From NCBI GenBank assembly GCA_007135645.1, contig SLIL01000169.1, positions 1 to 37,609 of the forward strand: DNA of 37,609 nucleotides. Direction: 5' to 3'. The stretch comes from Bacteroidales bacterium (GTDB lineage: Bacteria; Bacteroidota; Bacteroidia; Bacteroidales; UBA7960). The position numbers were made by a program, and so were the translations under genes. Positions 35,949 through 37,609 of this stretch are shown here, in pieces. The first letter of the stretch is position 1, and the number at the start of each line of letters is the position of its first letter. Below the pieces are notes generated by a model. It searched no databases, was not told the DNA's origin, and saw only the letters and a program-made list of their open reading frames with translations.

Positions 35949-37416
35949 GATTTTTTGAAATTCGTTCCACTGTGAGTTTAGAGCTTATTACTGCCATCGG
36001 GAGCCCTGTTCCGGGGATTGTGCTTGAGCCCACATAGTAAAGGTTCTTGTATTTCCTGTCAAAATTCCGTGGGCGCAGCCCTCCGGTTTGTTTCAGCGAA
36101 TGTCCCAGTCCCAGTCCGCTGCCTTTGTAAAGGTTAAATGCTTTTGCCCAGTCTTCAGGAGTAAGAACGGTTTTTGACACCAGATGTTTTTGAATATCTA
36201 TATTCATTCGCTCCGAAAGATCTGATATAATGGTTTCCACAATCTGATCTTTGTCCGACCAGTCGGGCTTAAACCTCAGGTCGGGGACCGGGCAAAGTAC
36301 AAACAGGCTGTCCATACCTTCGGGTGCACTACCGGGATCGCTCCGTGATACCACATTTACATAATAATAGGGCTTTTCAAAGGAAACGGAGTTTTTAAAT
36401 ACATTTTTGGAATACTCTTCAAAATTATCTCCCAGGAAATAGTTATGAAGAGGCACATTGTCAATCTTTTTGTCAATACCAAGGTAGAGGGTCAATGGTG
36501 CCAGGGTCCATTGCATCCGGTCAAGTTTTTCTTCTGTGTATTTTGGGTCTTTCAGCACCCTTCCCCTGAAGAAAGCTGCATCGCTGTTAATGAGGAATAT
36601 ATCGGCTTTATGGCTATTGCCGTGCTGGTCAATCAGCGTGGTGATCCGGCCGTTTTCTGAGCGAAAATCAACAATCTCGGTGTTATATTCTATGGGTATT
36701 TTCTGTTTGCTGAGCTCACTGATCAGTCCTTCAGTAATTTTATACATTCCCCCCTCCACGTTGTGGTAGCCATCATGCACCAGTTCTGTATAGGAAAGAA
36801 TGGAGTAAATTGCCGGGGTATCAAACGGAGTGCCCCCCAGAAAAAAGGCTACCAGCGAGAAAATTTCTTTTACTTCGCGTGATTCAAAATGCCTCTCCAT
36901 CTCATCCCAAATAGTTCGCCAGAGCCTGGGTAAATGACGGGGAGGTACTGTTGTCATGGCAAGTAAGTAATCCCATATGGAATCAAAGTCTTTTTTCAGG
37001 ATCTTGTGCTCCACATCGTTGAAAAATTTCTCGCCCGATTTCAGAAAACGTTGCATCTTATTTTTGAAATCCGGTTCAACATCCTGAAATTCCAGAGCCA
37101 GTTTGTCAAGATCTTTGTGGATGAAGTATTTTTTTTCGGTACCCCTGAAGTTTACCGCGTAAAGGGTGTCCAGTTCCCTGAAAGTAAAAGGCATTTTGAT
37201 GCCGGCATCCTGGATAAACTCATCGAACTCATAGGTCATGCTGAAAAAGGTAGGCCCCATGTCAAAGGTAAACCCATCTTTTTTTACCTGGTTGAGGCGT
37301 CCGCCCGGGGAATGATTTTTTTCAACCATCCTTACCTGGTACCCTCTTGCTGAGAGCCTGAGAGCAGCGGTCAGTCCGCCCAAACCTGTGCCGGTTATCA
37401 ATATTTGTTTTCCCAT
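35929..37416 (-). CDS. crtI: Phytoene desaturase
   Basis: 'KQILITGTGLGGLTAALRLSARGYQVRMVEKNHSPGGRLNQVKKDGFTFDMGPTFFSM', 'FNLYKGSGLGLGHSLKQTGGLRPRN', 'NLYYVGSSTIPGTGLPMAVISSKL'; start at internal Met 37416. Confidence 0.93.
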   Translation of the reverse strand: MGKQILITGTGLGGLTAALRLSARGYQVRMVEKNHSPGGRLNQVKKDGFTFDMGPTFFSMTYEFDEFIQDAGIKMPFTFRELDTLYAVNFRGTEKKYFIHKDLDKLALEFQDVEPDFKNKMQRFLKSGEKFFNDVEHKILKKDFDSIWDYLLAMTTVPPRHLPRLWRTIWDEMERHFESREVKEIFSLVAFFLGGTPFDTPAIYSILSYTELVHDGYHNVEGGMYKITEGLISELSKQKIPIEYNTEIVDFRSENGRITTLIDQHGNSHKADIFLINSDAAFFRGRVLKDPKYTEEKLDRMQWTLAPLTLYLGIDKKIDNVPLHNYFLGDNFEEYSKNVFKNSVSFEKPYYYVNVVSRSDPGSAPEGMDSLFVLCPVPDLRFKPDWSDKDQIVETIISDLSERMNIDIQKHLVSKTVLTPEDWAKAFNLYKGSGLGLGHSLKQTGGLRPRNFDRKYKNLYYVGSSTIPGTGLPMAVISSKLTVERISKNHGLLHR

Positions 37417-37609
37417 CTTGCGCTTTTTATCAATAGTAAACACATGTAATTGTTGAAAAGTTGAAGACTTTGAAGAAATCTTTTGACAACTATCGGATTT
37501 CCCCAATTTTTATCAATTCACAAGCAAAACCATTTTATATTTTTGTTGTTTAGATTATGCATTCATTTTGCATGAAGCAGGTAAGTAAAGAATCATTGTT
37601 GTCCGGTAA

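Noticed and set aside
1-37609. CRISPR array, tRNA/rRNA genes, prophage or transposase genes
   Set aside because: No regularly spaced repeats, no cloverleaf-like segments noticed in intergenic gaps, no phage/transposase/integrase motifs in the ORF list.
37557-37609. Start of a plus-strand ORF (MHSFCMKQVSKESLLSG...) running off the right edge, with TATTTTTG at 37538-37545
   Set aside because: Only 17 codons visible; cannot be assigned or confirmed as coding.

Overview
The window looks like ordinary chromosomal DNA from a Bacteroidota organism. Supporting signs are TAnnTTTG-type promoters, a T9SS type-B sorting domain, FISUMP, S46 peptidase, DUF5687-like permease and lipoprotein signals. I support about 28 protein-coding genes: a truncated nitroreductase-like gene at the left edge; two ECF sigma operons (one with a putative anti-sigma/beta-barrel fusion, one with a membrane protein and ABC exporter); a large TPR protein; a metallophosphoesterase; an AbgT transporter; a CUB/PKD/P-domain T9SS cargo protein; a TlpA-like lipoprotein; an MFS transporter; a DJ-1/PfpI protein; GpmI; a MacB/FtsX permease; MlaE/MlaF; a SprT-like protein; ManC; an S46 dipeptidyl-peptidase; a prolyl oligopeptidase; a YD-repeat-like protein; a DUF2179/UPF0316 protein; YceI/HxlR; and a carotenoid cluster (CrtD-like desaturase, CrtB, CrtI). 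I saw no CRISPR array, reverse transcriptase, tRNA/rRNA, phage or transposase gene. The most interesting items are: (1) a sigma factor paired with a single polypeptide predicted to span inner membrane, periplasm and outer membrane; (2) a MITE-like element with 24-bp imperfect terminal inverted repeats, whose core recurs 13 kb away; (3) a 124-bp foldback element; (4) a 55-aa Cys-rich lipoprotein sORF absent from the supplied ORF track and overlapping sprT; (5) duplicated promoter/operator repeats in front of an HxlR regulator next to YceI and crt genes. All assignments come from reading the sequence; no database search was run.
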